DNA of 64,000 nucleotides from Adiantum capillus-veneris (taxonomy: Eukaryota > Streptophyta > Polypodiopsida > Polypodiales > Pteridaceae): contig CM043948.1 in assembly GCA_014529385.2 (NCBI GenBank), forward strand, positions 21,017,951-21,081,950, in the 5' to 3' direction. The notes under the pieces are model-generated. The model saw only the letters and a program-made list of their open reading frames with translations, made no database searches and was not told where the DNA came from. The translations under genes and the position numbers were made by a program. Below, one piece after another: positions 13,696 to 26,944 of this stretch (positions are counted from its first letter, which is position 1; every line of letters starts with the position of its first letter).

Positions 13696-16600
13696 ATGAG
13701 TAGTGACGAGCATGTGGGACCGTCCAACCGAAACACCTATCTCTCAACGAGGGTCTTATGTCCTTGTAATCAATGCAAGCATGCTGTGCGACGGACAAGA
13801 CGTGTTTCTTTGCAGCACGTTCGCGAATTTGGCGAGTTCGATCCATCTATTATAGATCGAGTTGTTGCCAATTATAACTCGTCGGACTCTGACGCTGGCC
13901 AACAAGCAGCAATCTTGCAACCCAATAGACGTGTTCGCAGGCGCTTTGGTCAAGCAGCATATGTGAGGCCACAAGATGTAGCCTCTGACAGCTCGGGGGA
14001 TGATCATGCAGAGCACATTCCCAACGAGGCAATGTTTGAGCCCGAGATTGATGAAATGATCAAGACGACCATGGATTCAGAAAGGCTTATCTATGATGAT
14101 ATGAAAAGTGAAGCCGATACGCCATTGTATAATGGAGCACGTATGTCTAGATTGAAAGCACTCCTGGTTCTTCTCAACATGCAGGCAAAGTTTGGATGGA
14201 GTGACACTAGCGTCACAGCGCTTTTCAGGTGATCTATTACAATTAGTTTACTTTAATAAAACTCTAATGTATAATGATCTGATAGATTTTTACACGACTG
14301 TATCGTATTTTTATGTTGTGTAGATTGCTTAAAGAGCACATACTACCAGCTGACAATGTGATGCTAGATTCCCGAGATGAAGCAAGAAAGATTTTGCGAA
14401 ACTTGGGGATGGATTACAATTCTATCCACGCTTGTCCTAATGACTGCATTCTTTTCAGAGGGGAATACATAGACATGGAGAAGTGTCCGAAATGTGATTC
14501 CGAAAGATATCGAGTAGATCTCCACGGGACAAAAATTCCACAAAAGGTTTTGCGACATTTTCCTCTGCTTCCTCGTATCAAGCATTTCTTCGAATGTAAG
14601 TCCATGGCCGCCCTAGCATCATGGCATGAGGAGAATAAATCTTCGGATGGTGTGCTACGAATTCCTGCAGATTGCGCAGCCTGGAAACATATAGATGGAA
14701 CATGGTCGGATTTTGCCAGGGAAGCTCGAAATTTGCGCTTAGGCCTGGCTATGGATGGCGTAAATCCATTTGGTCAAAGATCAACATCTTACAGTGTATG
14801 GCCCGTTGTCATCGTCAACTACAACATTCCCCCGTGGTTGACTACGAAGAAGGGGCACCTATGGCTAAGCTTGATTGTGCCAGGGCGATATAAAGTGGAG
14901 AATATGGATGTGTATCTTCGTCCACTATTGGAAGAGCTACAACAATTGTGGATTGGCATAGAGGTGGTGGATATGAGCCGACACACAGGACGACGGAATG
15001 CTTTGATCAGAGGCATTCTAATGTGGACCATGCATAACTATCCCGGGCTAACAGAATGCTCAGGTGATCTATTGACACTCCTCACTCAGACACTGTAAAT
15101 CTTGTTTTTTCCCATAGTTGATCTATTATCATGTGTATACATGCAGGGCTTCAAACAAGCAGATACAGAGCATGTGTCACATGTGGACCTAGACTGAATG
15201 CACGTAGGGCGCCCTCACTGAAGAAGCAAATCTACGAAGGTCATCAATCGTATCTTCCAGAGAATCATGTGTTACGCGACGGCTTTTTGGGAAGAGAGCC
15301 ACCAAGGATGTCTGCACAAGCATGGTTAGAGCAGAAGGAGATGTGCGATGACGGATTGCCTCTAGGGATGAAGAGACTATCTCTATGGTACGAGTTACTA
15401 TACTGGCCCCGACTCATGATCAATCACTTGCTTGATCCAATGCACATATTCAAGAATGTGGGTAATCTACTATGGGACCATCTGACCGGCAAGAAAGATA
15501 CTTTGGGAGCCAGAGTTGACCTTAGAAATGTGGATCGTATGGAGCAATATTAGCCGCAAACAGCGTCTGATGGATCGATAAAACTCCCTAAAGCACCATG
15601 GATTTTCACAGGAGCCCAAGAACGCAAAGTAAAAGAGACCATTCAATCTTTGCGGACCCCCACTGGCGTAATGCACTCGCTCCGAACGTGTTTTACTAAA
15701 GAAGGAAAGCTTATCGGTTTGAAGTCACACGATTGGCATAAAATGTGTCAGGTACGTTCATAGTGGACTTTAATTATCATTGCATAAAATGTGGACTTTA
15801 ATATCATTGCTGCACATAATTTACAGTTTATTTTACCGGTTGCCATTGAGGGATGTTTGTCTCTCGACATCCGTAACACAATCTACAAACTTGCAAAGCT
15901 GGTGCAATGGATCTCACAAAAGGAGATCAACGTAGACTCCATACCATTCGCCAAACTAAATACTGCGGAGCTTGTGTGCATGTTTGAGAAACATTTTCCT
16001 ACTACCATGCTAACCATTCAGGTGCATCTTCTTGTTCACATAGTTGATGAGGTGGAAATAGCTGGCACAGTTCATTCCAGATGGATGTTCTTCTTAGAAC
16101 GTTTCATGAAAACGCTGAAGGGATATGTGCGTCAAAAGGCACATCCGGAGGGTAGCATGGCAGAAGGTTGGTTGGTATCAGAGTCCCTAGTGTACATTGG
16201 AGAGTGGCTAGACGGATTTGATAAAGCCCGGGGCACGCTATGGCGAACCATAGATGATGAGCGCATATCTGGGATTGTCATGTGTAATCTCGGTGTTGAG
16301 AAGAAGATGACGGAAGATCTAGAGGCTAAAATCAACCGATTTTGCATGCTTCACAATCCAGTGATGCAAAAGTGGATTTCAGAATATGAGGATGCAAAGC
16401 AAGAGCGACAAAGGGCACGAATTGAGTGGAGACGGGGAAGACGACCACCGATGCACTATCCGACGGGTCTGGAGAGCCTACCAACATTCATGAGCTTAAG
16501 ATGGTTGCACAACCAATTGAAAAGCGCATAACAATGCGGTGACGAAGTGACTGAGGAAGAGTGAGAGTACTATCGGGGTTGCGCGACCAAGGTAAGTTTG

Positions 16601-17424
16601 CAATGTACGACTAGCTAGTGACTTTATTTCTAAACGTTTGAACGGCCACTCATAATCTTTGTTCGTTGTAGTATAAGTCATACACAGCAGCATGGTGTAA
16701 AGGTCGACATTTTAGGGTGGAACAGATCGACAAAAAGCGTTTTACTCAAGATTGTGGAATCATGGCAAAATTTGAACAGTCTAGTCGACGACGTTCCTCT
16801 GATGCAGATCCTGTGGTGGCGGAACTCACTTACTTCGGCACGCTACAAGAGATTTTGAGGATCGATTACAAAGGATTTTTTGTCGACTTGTTCGACGTGC
16901 AATGGTTCAAGATAATCATGGAGGGTCGCAACGCTACTGTGCGTAGAGGAGAGTCTGGTTTTCTTGAGGTGGATTCTACTAAGAAGTGGGCTGACCTAAG
17001 AGACACTTTCGTACTACCCGAGCATTGTGAACAAGTAAGTATGTAAATAGTTAACATCCCCCTTTTACAAGTTATGTGCTTGAAAGCTCTCATGTAAGTT
17101 ATGTGGCTCTGGCAGGTAATATTTCATCCTACAAAGTCTACATCAAACTGGTGGTACGTCATAGAGGTAGCCCCTCGTAGTGCAAGGACGTATGAAGGCT
17201 ACCATGTGCCAATCACAATGGCATCAATGGAGGAGATCAGAGAAGATGCTGAATCAGAAGCCGCTGCGGTGGTGCCAGACGAGCATCAAGATGCTACTAC
17301 TCTATATGGGGTGCATGCAGAGGAGCTACAAAATGAAACAGAGGATATGTGTTTAAACGGAGAGCTCTATATAGATATAGGAAGTTATGCTGAGTTATGC
17401 GAGGATGAGAGAGAGATCTCTTAA
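13696..17424 (+). pseudogene. CACTA transposase (TNP2/Transposase_21 type), six exons, broken
   Basis: GT-AG exons read: 13696-14228 (acidic N-terminus with LCPCNQCKH zinc-like pattern), 14324-15063, 15147-15751, 15827-16591, 16672-17034, 17116-17424. Exon 2 has CPNDCILFRGEY, CPKCDSERY and the LAMDGVNPFGQRS core of the Transposase_21 domain; exon 3 has LLDPMHIFKNVG. Exon 4 is a DUF4218-type region (VHLLVHIVDEVEIAG). Exon 5 is a DUF4216-type region (IDYKGFFVDLFDVQWF). These domains in this order are the plant En/Spm TNPD class, which binds the ends and cuts. It is broken by TAG at 15551-15553 and TAA near 16528. Exons 4 (end) to 6 are tandemly duplicated downstream. Confidence 0.85.
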
Positions 17425-18795
17425 AGCCACAAATATTGTATTTGAACAATTTTGCTCCGTGTTGTAAAAGCTCTGGCTCTCTAAGTACCTTCCATGGTGT
17501 ATAACGCTCTTTTCTACTCGCCCTCACATCTTTTGATTGAAAATTCTGAGTTTTCGACTTGCCTCTTCTATCACTCAATTCATTGCGTCATTGTATTTAT
17601 ATGCGTCATTACAGGGAAGACAGGGAAGACGACCACCGATGCACTATTCGATGGGTCTGGAGAGCCTACCAACATTCATGAGCTTAAGATGGTTGCACAA
17701 CCAATTGAAAAGCGCACAACAATGCGGTGACAAAGTGACTGAGGAAGAGTGGGAGTACTCTCAGGGTTGCGCGACCAAGGTAAGTTTGCAATGTACGACT
17801 AGCTAGTGACTTTATTTCTAAACGTTTGAACGGCCACTCATAATCTTTGTTCGTTGTAGTATAAGTCATACACAACAGCATGGTGTAAAGGTCGACATTT
17901 TAGGGTGGAACGGATCGACAAAAAGCATTTTACTCAAGATTGTGGAATCATGGCAAAATTTGAACAGTCTAGTCGACGACGTTCCTCTGATGCAGATCCT
18001 GTGGTGGCGGAACTCACTTAATTCGGCACGCTACAAGAGATTTTGAGGATCGATTACAAAGGATTTTTTGTCGACTTGTTCGACGTGCAATGGTTCAAGA
18101 TAATCATGGAGGGTCGCAACGCTACTGTGCGTAGAGGAGAGTCTGGTTTTCTTGAGGTGGATTCTACTAAGAAATGGACTGACCTAAGAGACACTTTCGT
18201 ACTACCCGAGCATTGTGAACAAGTAAGTATGTAAATAGTTAACATCCCCCTTTTACAAGTTATGTGCTTGAAAGCTCCAATGTAAGTTATGTGGCTCTGG
18301 CAGGTAATATTTCATCCTACAAAGTCTACATCAAACTGGTGGTACGTCATAGAGGTAGCCCCTCGTAGTGCAAGGACGTATGAAGGCTACCATGTGCCAA
18401 TCACAACGGCATCAATGGAGGAGATCAGAGAAGATGCTGAATCAGAAGCCGCTGCGGTGGTGCCAGACGAGCATCAAGATGCTACTACTCTATATGGGGT
18501 GCATGCAGAGGAGCTACAAAATGAAACAGAGGATATGTGTTTAAACGGAGAGCTCTATATAGATATAGGAAGTTATGCTGAGTTATGCGAGGATGAGAGA
18601 GAGATCCCTTAAAGCCACAAATATTGTATTTGAACAATTTTGCTCCGTGTTGTAAAAGCTCTGGCTCTCTAAGTACCTTCCATGGTGTATAACGCTCGTT
18701 TCTACTCGCGCTCACATCTTTTGATTGAAAATTCTTTCGACTTGCCTCTTCTATCACTCAATTCATTGCGTCATTGTATTTATATGCGTCATTAC
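16431..18795 (+). repeat. 1188-bp tandem duplication inside the transposase gene
   Basis: Copy 1 (16431-17618) and copy 2 (17619-18795) are nearly identical, offset by exactly 1188 bp until a 5-bp deletion near 18735. The unit spans the end of exon 4, exons 5 and 6 and the 3' flank. Confidence 0.95.
17619..18612 (+). pseudogene. Duplicate 3' exons of the CACTA transposase
   Basis: It repeats the end of exon 4 (to 17779), exon 5 (17860-18222) and exon 6 (18304-18612). Here the exon-4 tail is open, reading on to WEYSQGCATK, whereas copy 1 has TAA at the matching place and TGA at the Trp codon. Conversely this copy has a TAA in exon 5 (near 18019) where copy 1 reads Tyr. Each copy thus carries a different lesion. 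Confidence 0.85.
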
Positions 18796-18879
18796 GTCAT
18801 TGTATTTAATGGTCTTTGCGTCATTGTCTACTCTATTCATTCAATATTAAGTTTAAATATTCGTGTGTTTAATGCAGGT

Positions 18880-20194
18880 ATGGATGATGAGGAGTTTCTT
18901 TCTTCTTTGTCACCGGAGCAGAGACAGTGGTACGTGGAGCGTCATCGCTCTGGCGCATCATCGCGCGTTCCTACTCCATCCGCATCTCCCTCTCTTTCGG
19001 AGCATTCGGTGCGCTCTGAAGCTTCGGTGTCGACGAGACGATCTTCACACTCGTCTAGACACCAGCGCTCTAGTGGTGGCGGTGGCGGTTGTTGTGGGGA
19101 TTCCGCCGCCGATGCCTCCACACCACCTCGTGTTCGACGAGGCTCTTTACCCCCCCCTTCTTTGCCCGCCCCGGCCCCACACCAACCACAACATCGCCAT
19201 CTACGCCAGGTTTTTCGCGGCTGACTGTTCCTAGCAGCTACACACCTCTACCTACTCTGCGAGTAGCCACCCCACTCGACACTCCTCGCTTCGGGGCCTA
19301 GACGCCGGTGGAGACACCTGACGCCCATACCCCCATCGACACGCCGCTAGAGCCCCTGCCAGGACACCCAGGTTCACGCGTCACCGGCCAGAGGGCTTGC
19401 CTTACTCCGTCGACTTCAGCGGCGGCATCATCATGGATGATGACGGCAAGAAGGTGATCTCGCGCATGCGTGGTCTTTGCTCTCAGTTGTTTAGACACTA
19501 CATACTAAACAAATGGAGTGAAGTACCAAGTGATTTAAAAGACAGAGTCATCAACATACTTCATGATGAGTTTCCCGTTCCAACACGGGATCAACGCTTC
19601 AATGAAGACCTGATGAAGATTCGAATGCGCGAATACTGCAAACACAAGCGTTCCGAAGTGCAAAAAGCAATCAAGCATGGGTGGAACAGGCCAGATTGGC
19701 TGGCCAAAGAAGATTGGAAGAATGCGAAGAAAGCAGCGCGCGAGAATCCCGACAAGTGGAAGCAACAAAAGGATGCAGCCAGAGCGCGAGTAGAGGCAGG
19801 GAGCTCGCACCACTTGGGGAGCGGTGGATGGGCATCATTTGAGGCCGATTTTGTAAGTGTTTTCGCATTGCTCTTTATGTTCGATAGTTTAGGGTTTATG
19901 AGTTTTTTAATTCTAACATAATGAAATCTTTGTATGTTTTGATAGTGGTCGATGACAGGACGTGATCCCACACCGTACGAGCGCAAGTACGCAGGCAAGA
20001 AGGGCTTAAACGCCTTGATGGACATTCTCAGTTCTCGCGGCGTCATGGTTAGTATTAGGGTTTACTCTTTTCTATTTTTTGTATTGTTTTATAAATGTCG
20101 TTATAAGTTTATACTTACTGAAAGCCGTCTTATTGTCTTTTTTTGGCAGAATCCGACAGATACGCCGCTTGGACGCGATGAGACGTTTGACTAG
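18880..20194 (+). pseudogene. Second CACTA gene (Transposase_24, Ptta/En/Spm type)
   Basis: ATG at 18880 begins MDDEEFLSSLSPEQRQWYVE, followed by a Ser/Pro-rich stretch. A frame change occurs near 19200-19390. The next open part has LPYSVDFSGG, RGLCSQLFRHYILNKWSE and WNRPDWLAKEDWKNAKKAA, with many Lys/Arg, as in plant Transposase_24 proteins. Exons end at GCCGATTTT before GTAAGT (about 19853). They continue at 19946-20048 (SMTGRDPTPYERKYAGKKG) and 20150-20194 (NPTDTPLGRDETFD, stop TAG). The position downstream of TNP2 fits the regulatory, end-binding TNPA role. The frame break may be real or may reflect an unrecognised intron. Confidence 0.7.
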
Positions 20195-20539
20195 ACGACG
20201 TCAGTTTAGCCGTATCTAGATAGCATTAGTTTAGGGTTTCTCATAGCTTATGTATCATGAGACGGATTTTATACGTCTTTTTGAACCATGTATATTATTA
20301 CATTTGTCACCGCAGTTCATTTTGCCAATCAATTCTTTATGCCTATGATGTTGTACAATTGTCATTATTACATTTGCCAATCAATTCATTTTGCCTATGA
20401 TGTGTACAATTGTCAATTTTACGCTTGTCAATTTTGCAAACAATGCGTCTTGTGGGTGACTATTTTGGGTCTATTATCTACCCTTGCACTTTTTTTTAAA
20501 AGTGAATCAAGTACAATATGGTTGATGGGTGGCAGGGCA

Positions 20540-20820
20540 TTCAATGCCCTGTCACCAAAAAAAATTTCTCTCGGGCGTCGCTATAACCGTTGCTATTTAT
20601 GGCTCTGGAGCGTCGCTATAAGTGTCGCTATAGACTTCTGTGTAAACGTCGCTATAACTGTCGCTATGAGCGTCTCTATATAGCGACGCTTATAGCGACG
20701 CCTATAGGTCGCATATAGTGACGCTCTCGTAGCGACGCTATTAGCGACGCCGGGGGTTATAAAAACCCAGTGTATTTCCGTCGCTAACAGTGTCACAAGA
20801 GCACACAACCTCTTGTAGTG
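20540..20820 (-). repeat. Right subterminal repeats and TIR of the CACTA element
   Basis: At least ten copies of GTCGCTATA or TAGCGACGC-type motifs occur in both orientations between 20575 and 20755. The terminal CCTCTTGTAGTG follows. Such clustered motifs are the binding sites of the TNPA-type protein. Confidence 0.85.
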
Positions 20821-22560
20821 AGAGTCGGAAGAAGGGCTATTCATCACTGAAAGAGAATAGATGCATCAATTAATTGCAAGTGATCATGAAAATGTATGCT
20901 GGTAACAACATGTATGGTTAAGTAGAAACAAATTATGATGAAGTGGAACAACTTAGTCTAAAAAGAGAGAGACACTTGTCAATGCATATAGCATGAATAT
21001 ATATACAGAGGGAAATAGATAGATAGACGGCTCGGCCATGCTCTCTGGAAACAGTTGCACCTAAAAGAACTGTGGGGAAGCCCGCTATGTGGCAAATTAT
21101 AATTAATTTTAAACCTAGTCATGAGATTCATATAACATGGATATATATAGAGAGAGAGATAGAAAGATAGATAGAGAGAGGGGGGGGGGGGGGGGGGGGG
21201 GGGGGGAGAGACCACATTCGGCATACATATCGACTAAGGCACTGCCAAGAATCACGCTTTCATCTAGAGAGATGTCCTCACTTCACATCCACTAAAAATA
21301 GGCCACAGCTTTGTGGCCCTAGCCCTATCTATTGTTGGAATTGTGCTTCACTTGCCATGGTCCCACTTAAAAATGACCAAGTTTTTCATATCAATGCATA
21401 CTCAACCCGATTACGATATCCGTTGGTAAAGGCTTTGACAAAGATTACATGTAATTAATGGCTAAGCCTTGCATACTCACCACTCATCATTGATTACAAT
21501 AACCATTGGTAAAGGCTTTGACAAAGATTACATGCAAATGGCCATGAAGTCAGTGTTGCACCTCTTTTCCAGTGTCTGGGAAAAATGTGTCTCAGGTTAA
21601 TATTGTGGCGTTTTTTATTTCAAAATGCCGGCTGAAGGCAAGCGCATGAGAAGAAATTATGCCCCAACATAGAGAAGAATACTGTTAAAATTTTTTAAAA
21701 ATAATTTCCTCTTGTCAAATTCAAGAAAAGGAATTTTGTATGTCTAAAAAAATGGTCCCCAACAATGCTCAATGCCTCAAAAAGTAAAACCCTACAAAAA
21801 TTAAAAACCCTACAAAATATTGTTGAGTGCAGAATATCTCTCTGTCTTTCTCTCCTCGACTCCACCATTGCTCTGCCAAGGCCTATATGTCTGCGTTAGT
21901 GATAGCAGAAGCTCTGTCATTGCATGCCCACACAGGAAGAGCCAGTGCGTTAGTGAAAGCGTGGAGAGTTGAGTGGAGAAAGGGTAAGCTTATAGCTAGC
22001 TGTGACACCTGAAAGGTGGCAGCTGCCTGCATGAGGTGGAAACATGGACATGGCCACTAAAAGAGATGGAGCAGGGAAGGAGGTGAACCTGGTTGGGAGC
22101 CAGGGTGGAGCAAGAAGTTTGGGAATGCTGCCAGCGATGCTGCTTGAAATTGTGCTCGAGTGATCAAAGTATTCTATAATGACTTCATGATGCTGGAAGC
22201 ATTATCTATCAAAGGTCACTCTCTCCCTAGAAACAATTCTAATCAACATGACCAACATGCTCCTACCTCATCCTCTACAACTATCAAGACTGTTCCACTG
22301 GATCGACCTTTTTGTGATAAGCTGCTTGTGGTGACCTCTTGTTTTTGTTGACCTCTATCCTATTATCGACCTCCTGGGGACAACGTCATGCTAGGTAAGG
22401 AGCCTTCCCCAACCTATCTCCAATCAATGCCTCTTACTCTTTGAATCTCTCTCTCTCTCTCTTATTTTTTAAATGTTTTGATCTCATATGTCATTTGACT
22501 TTGATTGAAGACGTTCATATAATATATGGCCTTTTGAAGACGTCAATATAACATTTCATT
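20821..22560. other. Right flank of CACTA; no recognisable gene
   Basis: The first 27 bases are the displaced start of the split coiled-coil gene. Then come AT-rich sequence with GATA-type microsatellites, a run of 26 G (21181-21206), and a 29-bp direct repeat (TTGGTAAAGGCTTTGACAAA...) at about 21423 and 21506. No supported coding region is seen from 21550 to 22560. Confidence 0.5.
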
Positions 22561-22561
22561 T

Positions 22562-22896
<335 letters not shown>

Positions 22897-23447
22897 TTGT
22901 ATTATCGTCCACGGAGGCTAGATATGACCCACAGTACCAAAAACAAACATTACAACGGATTTGACTAAGCAGAGGATGATGACGACGATCCATATCAGTT
23001 AAGGACTGAGGGTCCATTGGGAGGGTAAAGAGGAAAGGGAAATGGGAAAAACAAAAAACTTAGGGAGGGTCAGCTATGGAGAGAGCTAATTTGAGGTTTT
23101 GAAATTCTTGGATGATGGCTTTACCACCTCGGTAAACTGCCCATTTACCTTGTTTGCGAGCTTCATGTACCTTCTTGAGCTCGCTTGCTTTGGCTTTGAG
23201 TTGGTTTGTGGTTAATTCTTCGGTGATCCAAAACATTGTTCCCTTGAGGAGACGGGATTGGCGTAGTAGCTTTTTCCGTTCTTCTTTGCCCTTGAAGGTG
23301 AGAATACAATGTTCGAGTGGCACATGCTTGTGTGTGTGATCCAGGAAATGGTTTCAGGATCGATGTTGATGGGTTGAAGAATGTTATTGAATTTGGTGAT
23401 TGCCTCTTTGAAAGTGTCCTTGCTTGTGCACTAGGGTGCGTGGAGTC
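22897..23447 (-). pseudogene. LINE B: 3' end and ORF1 C-terminal part
   Basis: The minus frame 23323-23060 reads LEHCILTFKGKEERKKLL, then LKGTMFWITEELTTNQLKAK and GKWAVYRGGKAIIQEF. This is the C-terminal RRM-like and basic region of plant LINE ORF1. Upstream, after a frameshift, FKEAITKFNNILQPINID is readable to about 23440. Downstream, a non-coding tail containing GGACCCTCAGTCCTTAACTG and GTGGACGATAATAC leads into simple repeats. The tail is also present on the plus strand at 35028-35145. ORF2 is absent, so the copy is internally deleted. The N-terminal part of the same ORF1 lies at 31131-31425, beyond the inserted gag-only element. Confidence 0.7.
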
Positions 23448-25656
23448 CTCCAAGGGATATGTGTTCACTACGTGAGCCGGGCAGGCGTCGGGCCTCTGGC
23501 TGTGGGAGATGTGAAAGAGAGAGAACAAGAGACACTGATGCAACTGACTTTGGCAATCACCGCAATCACCAATCAATCAATTAATACATTTGAGTACAAC
23601 TTAATCTTTAGCCAAGGCGGGCTGTTAACAGCACCGCCACTTGGATCATCTGCTTACTAGGAGTTTAAGCTCCCGCTTTACAAAATTAACCGGGCCGTTA
23701 ACGACACCGGGCTTAATAGAATAATTAATCAAACATTAGCTGATGACAGTGGAGTAACTTATGCAAACTTTATCTCGACTCATTGTCTCAATCTTCAAGC
23801 TTCAGAAATGATATGCAGCTTCCTACTCTGTTTGCATGCACTGCCTCAACTCCCGAAGCTCGATCCCCTTTCAACTCGAATCCCATTGCTTCTGCTCCCT
23901 CGTCTTGTTGCTTAACCTCAGACTCCCCGAATGCTTGCCAATTACGACATCTGCTCTTGCCGAGGTTCCCTCGCCTTATCTTTCCCTTGTCGAGATCAGG
24001 TTACTCTTGAGGGAGAGAGTTCCTTCTTCCTTTACTAACCGAGTAACCTTGCTTGTTTTATTAGTCAAGGATGAGAGCGAGAGAGAGGGAGAGAGAGAGA
24101 GAGAGAGAAAGATCTTTGCTTGTCGAGGATGAGCCGCGAGCTTCTTCCTCTTCTGACCCTTCGACTCCTTGCTCCTCCTTAAGCCTTGCCCTTCCTTAAC
24201 TCTTTGCCAAGCTTTTTCCTCTTCTTGTTATCTCCTGCCCGTTTTCTCTTCTAGCTCATTTTCTTGCCCCCATTTGCTTTCTTGCCTTCGTTTTCTTGAT
24301 ATCTCCCGCATGCAAAAGGCATCCTATTAATAGCTCTCTTCCCCCTTAAGAAATGGCGCCGGCGTCATTGCGTAGGAACGCACATTGATGACGTGGGAAG
24401 GGAAAGGCCAGCCAGCGCGGAATCCGCCGGGACTAGCTTCGAACACGTGCACCTTGGCATGCTAAGGATTTTGCGTTTCTTCGTCGGTTTCGTTTGAGCG
24501 CCACATTGGCCTGCACGAGCTCATTTCCATCCACGCTGCCTGCGCACCCCTTCTACCCGCCATCTCCTTCTTTTTATTCTTTGGTTTACACACCCACTAA
24601 ACTTAGGGTGGCGATTAGATTAATGCTCTTGGGCGGTCATTGACCCGCTTGCCTTGGGCGGCCTATGCTTGGGCGCGGCCATCGGGCGAACACAGGCTCA
24701 CTTGCCTTGGGGGCCCATTCAACTTTCTTTAAGGTCATGGGCTTTGACCCTTCATTCATAAAGGTACCACATTTCGCATGCAAGTTTACCAAGGCACCGG
24801 AAAAGTGAGAATTATCTGCACTCAATGCACTCCACGAGACTTCAATTCAGACAATAATCTCACCAAGATCTTTTTGTGCTTTCGTAACGGTACCACATTT
24901 CGTACACATATCGGGAAAAGCATTGCTAAGCATCGTATAAGGCATACTTATCAGCAGCCAAATATTCATCCAAGTACCGCATTTGGCCCGGATCTAGCCA
25001 TCCATAGCTTTCCTGTCATTTCCCTATTTGATATTTCCTGTCATCAATGTACTACAAGAGATGGCATACCAGGCATGATACTCCTCAAGCACTTATTCTA
25101 ATGCATTGAAAACCTTGGATGCAGCTCAAAACTTCCCAGATGGCACTCTGTACGAGCGGACTGAACTGGTATAGAATCGGTCCTCGGTGAATCTTTATCG
25201 GCCAATATCTTGGCGATCGGGACTCCGATCACTGATCTGAAAAGACCAACGCGCTCCTCAAAGTGAGCATTTCAGGCCCATACATTTATTTCAATTCTGT
25301 CACCTTAGCTGCAGTTTCCCAATCCGTTACGGATCTGCCATCGACTTGAACTTTAAACTGCCATAACTTCTTCATCGTAGCTACAGTCGACGAGCCATAA
25401 AGACAGGCCAGTAGAGCACATCAAGCACTGCAGTTCTAGGTCATAATATCTTATCTGTGCCCACTTCAAGCATAATACATTTTAGCATCATTAAGGCATG
25501 TTTTGGCCCTTTTAAGCTGCATCTGGCATTCATTAATAATTAAACTTGTCATGTTAACAAGCCCTGGTCACTGACCATTAAATGTGTAGGCTTCAAAGAA
25601 GCTTAGTTTGCATTTCTTTGCTCTTTTTCTCTACATGGCAGCAGAGCTGCACGACA
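23448..25656 (-). repeat. 3' LTR of gag-only element 2
   Basis: It is collinear with 28937-31130 over its whole length, with scattered substitutions and small indels. It ends GCTGCACGACA against the polypurine tract TTCAGAGGGGGTGGA (minus strand, 25657-25671). Confidence 0.85.
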
Positions 25657-26182
25657 TCCACCCCCTCTGAACCTGCACAGCCTCCGGTCTGTGCCAACTG
25701 CACTTCAATCTGTATCTGCTAAAGGTACCTTAAGTTCTTTCCATCATCAAACTCACATTACTGGTAAACATATGAAAAACAAAATAAGGCTTATACCCTA
25801 TCATCAATGTTCTAGCTTAAGCATTAGGTAGCTGCCTATCAAAAATCTTTGAACCGTATCTACCGTATCTTCAAAGCATTCAATTATGGAAAACCTGTTT
25901 AATGAACCCCACCAGACTCAAGTGCTCCTGTTCATGATGCACACGGCTTGACCATTAAGCTCGCTTTAAGGAACCCTATCAAGCTCAAGTATGCCTTGCT
26001 CTGTCTGCACACGGAACGGCTGTCAAGTCCTTTACCCCAAGTTCTGGTAGCAGAACCAACTCAAAAGATGTGAAGATACTTCATCAATTGTCCAAAGAAG
26101 TCAGTTGGAAGCGAGCCATGTAATCTTATTGAATGCATAATGAGAAACTCTTTTGACTTAGCATAATCTAGAAAACAAAACC

Positions 26183-26879
26183 TGTTAAGTATGGAGCCTG
26201 ATTTACCCCTTGTAATTTTCTGTGGTAAAAGCGCACATTTGTAAGGCCCCCATTATGAGGAGAAGCCATCGTGTGTGAAGAAAAATCACTCGTCGTCGGA
26301 ATATTCTTTTTGCCAGAATATTATGACCGGACGGCGGCCGGAAAGTGGTTGGAAAACGACTGGTCGGTTGGCGGTGGCCGGTAGTCAATGACCAGTGGCT
26401 GGTGGTCGGAAGTCAATAGCCGGTGGCCGGTGGCCGAATTCAAAAGTGGACTTGTCTTCTCAAGGACGGCCACACATGGGCGGATTGAAAGGTTCGATTT
26501 GGACTTATCTACACAAGGGCGGCTACACATGGCTGCCTCTCATGAGAGAGGGTAGCCCTTTTGGCCTATAAAAAGAGGCCATTTCTACACACATTTCATA
26601 GTGTGAAGTTGATGCAACAAGGTGAGTGTGGGGTGGTGAGAGTGAAGCAAGGCGGGAGCTCTATTAAGGGTATAATCCCTTTGTAAACTACTTCTTCTTT
26701 TGAAGTACTAAAGCCATTGAGTGGCTGCTTTCCTATGGATGTAGCCCACATTGGGTGAACCACGTATATCGTGTGTACTCTCTCTCTCTCTACTCTATAA
26801 TCTCGTGTGTGTGAAATCTATCTCTCTCCATTAAGTAATCTACTCAAATATCTATTTAGCTACGTCATATTTCCTAACA
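26183..26879 (+). mobile_element. Solo LTR (copia-like) with AAACC target duplication
   Basis: The 697-bp segment begins TGTTAAGTATGG and ends CCTAACA, with TGTTA/TAACA inverted ends. It is flanked by AAACC at 26178-26182 and 26880-26884. A TATA box (TATAAAAAGAGG, about 26567) and the GATGTAGCCCACATTGGGTG segment resemble plant copia LTR promoters. A GGCCGGT-rich stretch lies at 26320-26440. No internal domain is present, so it arose by LTR-LTR recombination after insertion into the gag-only element. Confidence 0.88.
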
Positions 26880-26944
26880 AAACCTTGTATCATGCAGCCT
26901 GCTACATTAGCATCTGGTATCCTCTGCATCTGCAACTTTGCACT

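Noticed and set aside
19591-20046. Minus-strand frames opposite the second CACTA gene (and opposite TNP2 exons, for example 14364-14605 and 16132-16347)
   Set aside because: Antisense shadows. The plus strand shows domains and GT-AG introns.
21181-21206. Run of 26 G, and C runs of 20-27 elsewhere, as possible structural signals
   Set aside because: Homopolymers of this length are prone to sequencing and assembly error; I list them but draw no conclusion from their length.
23836-24132. Ser/Leu/Pro-rich frames in the gag-only element LTRs (also 29322-29829)
   Set aside because: They occur in both LTRs with frame-breaking differences and have no domain; LTR sequence read by chance.
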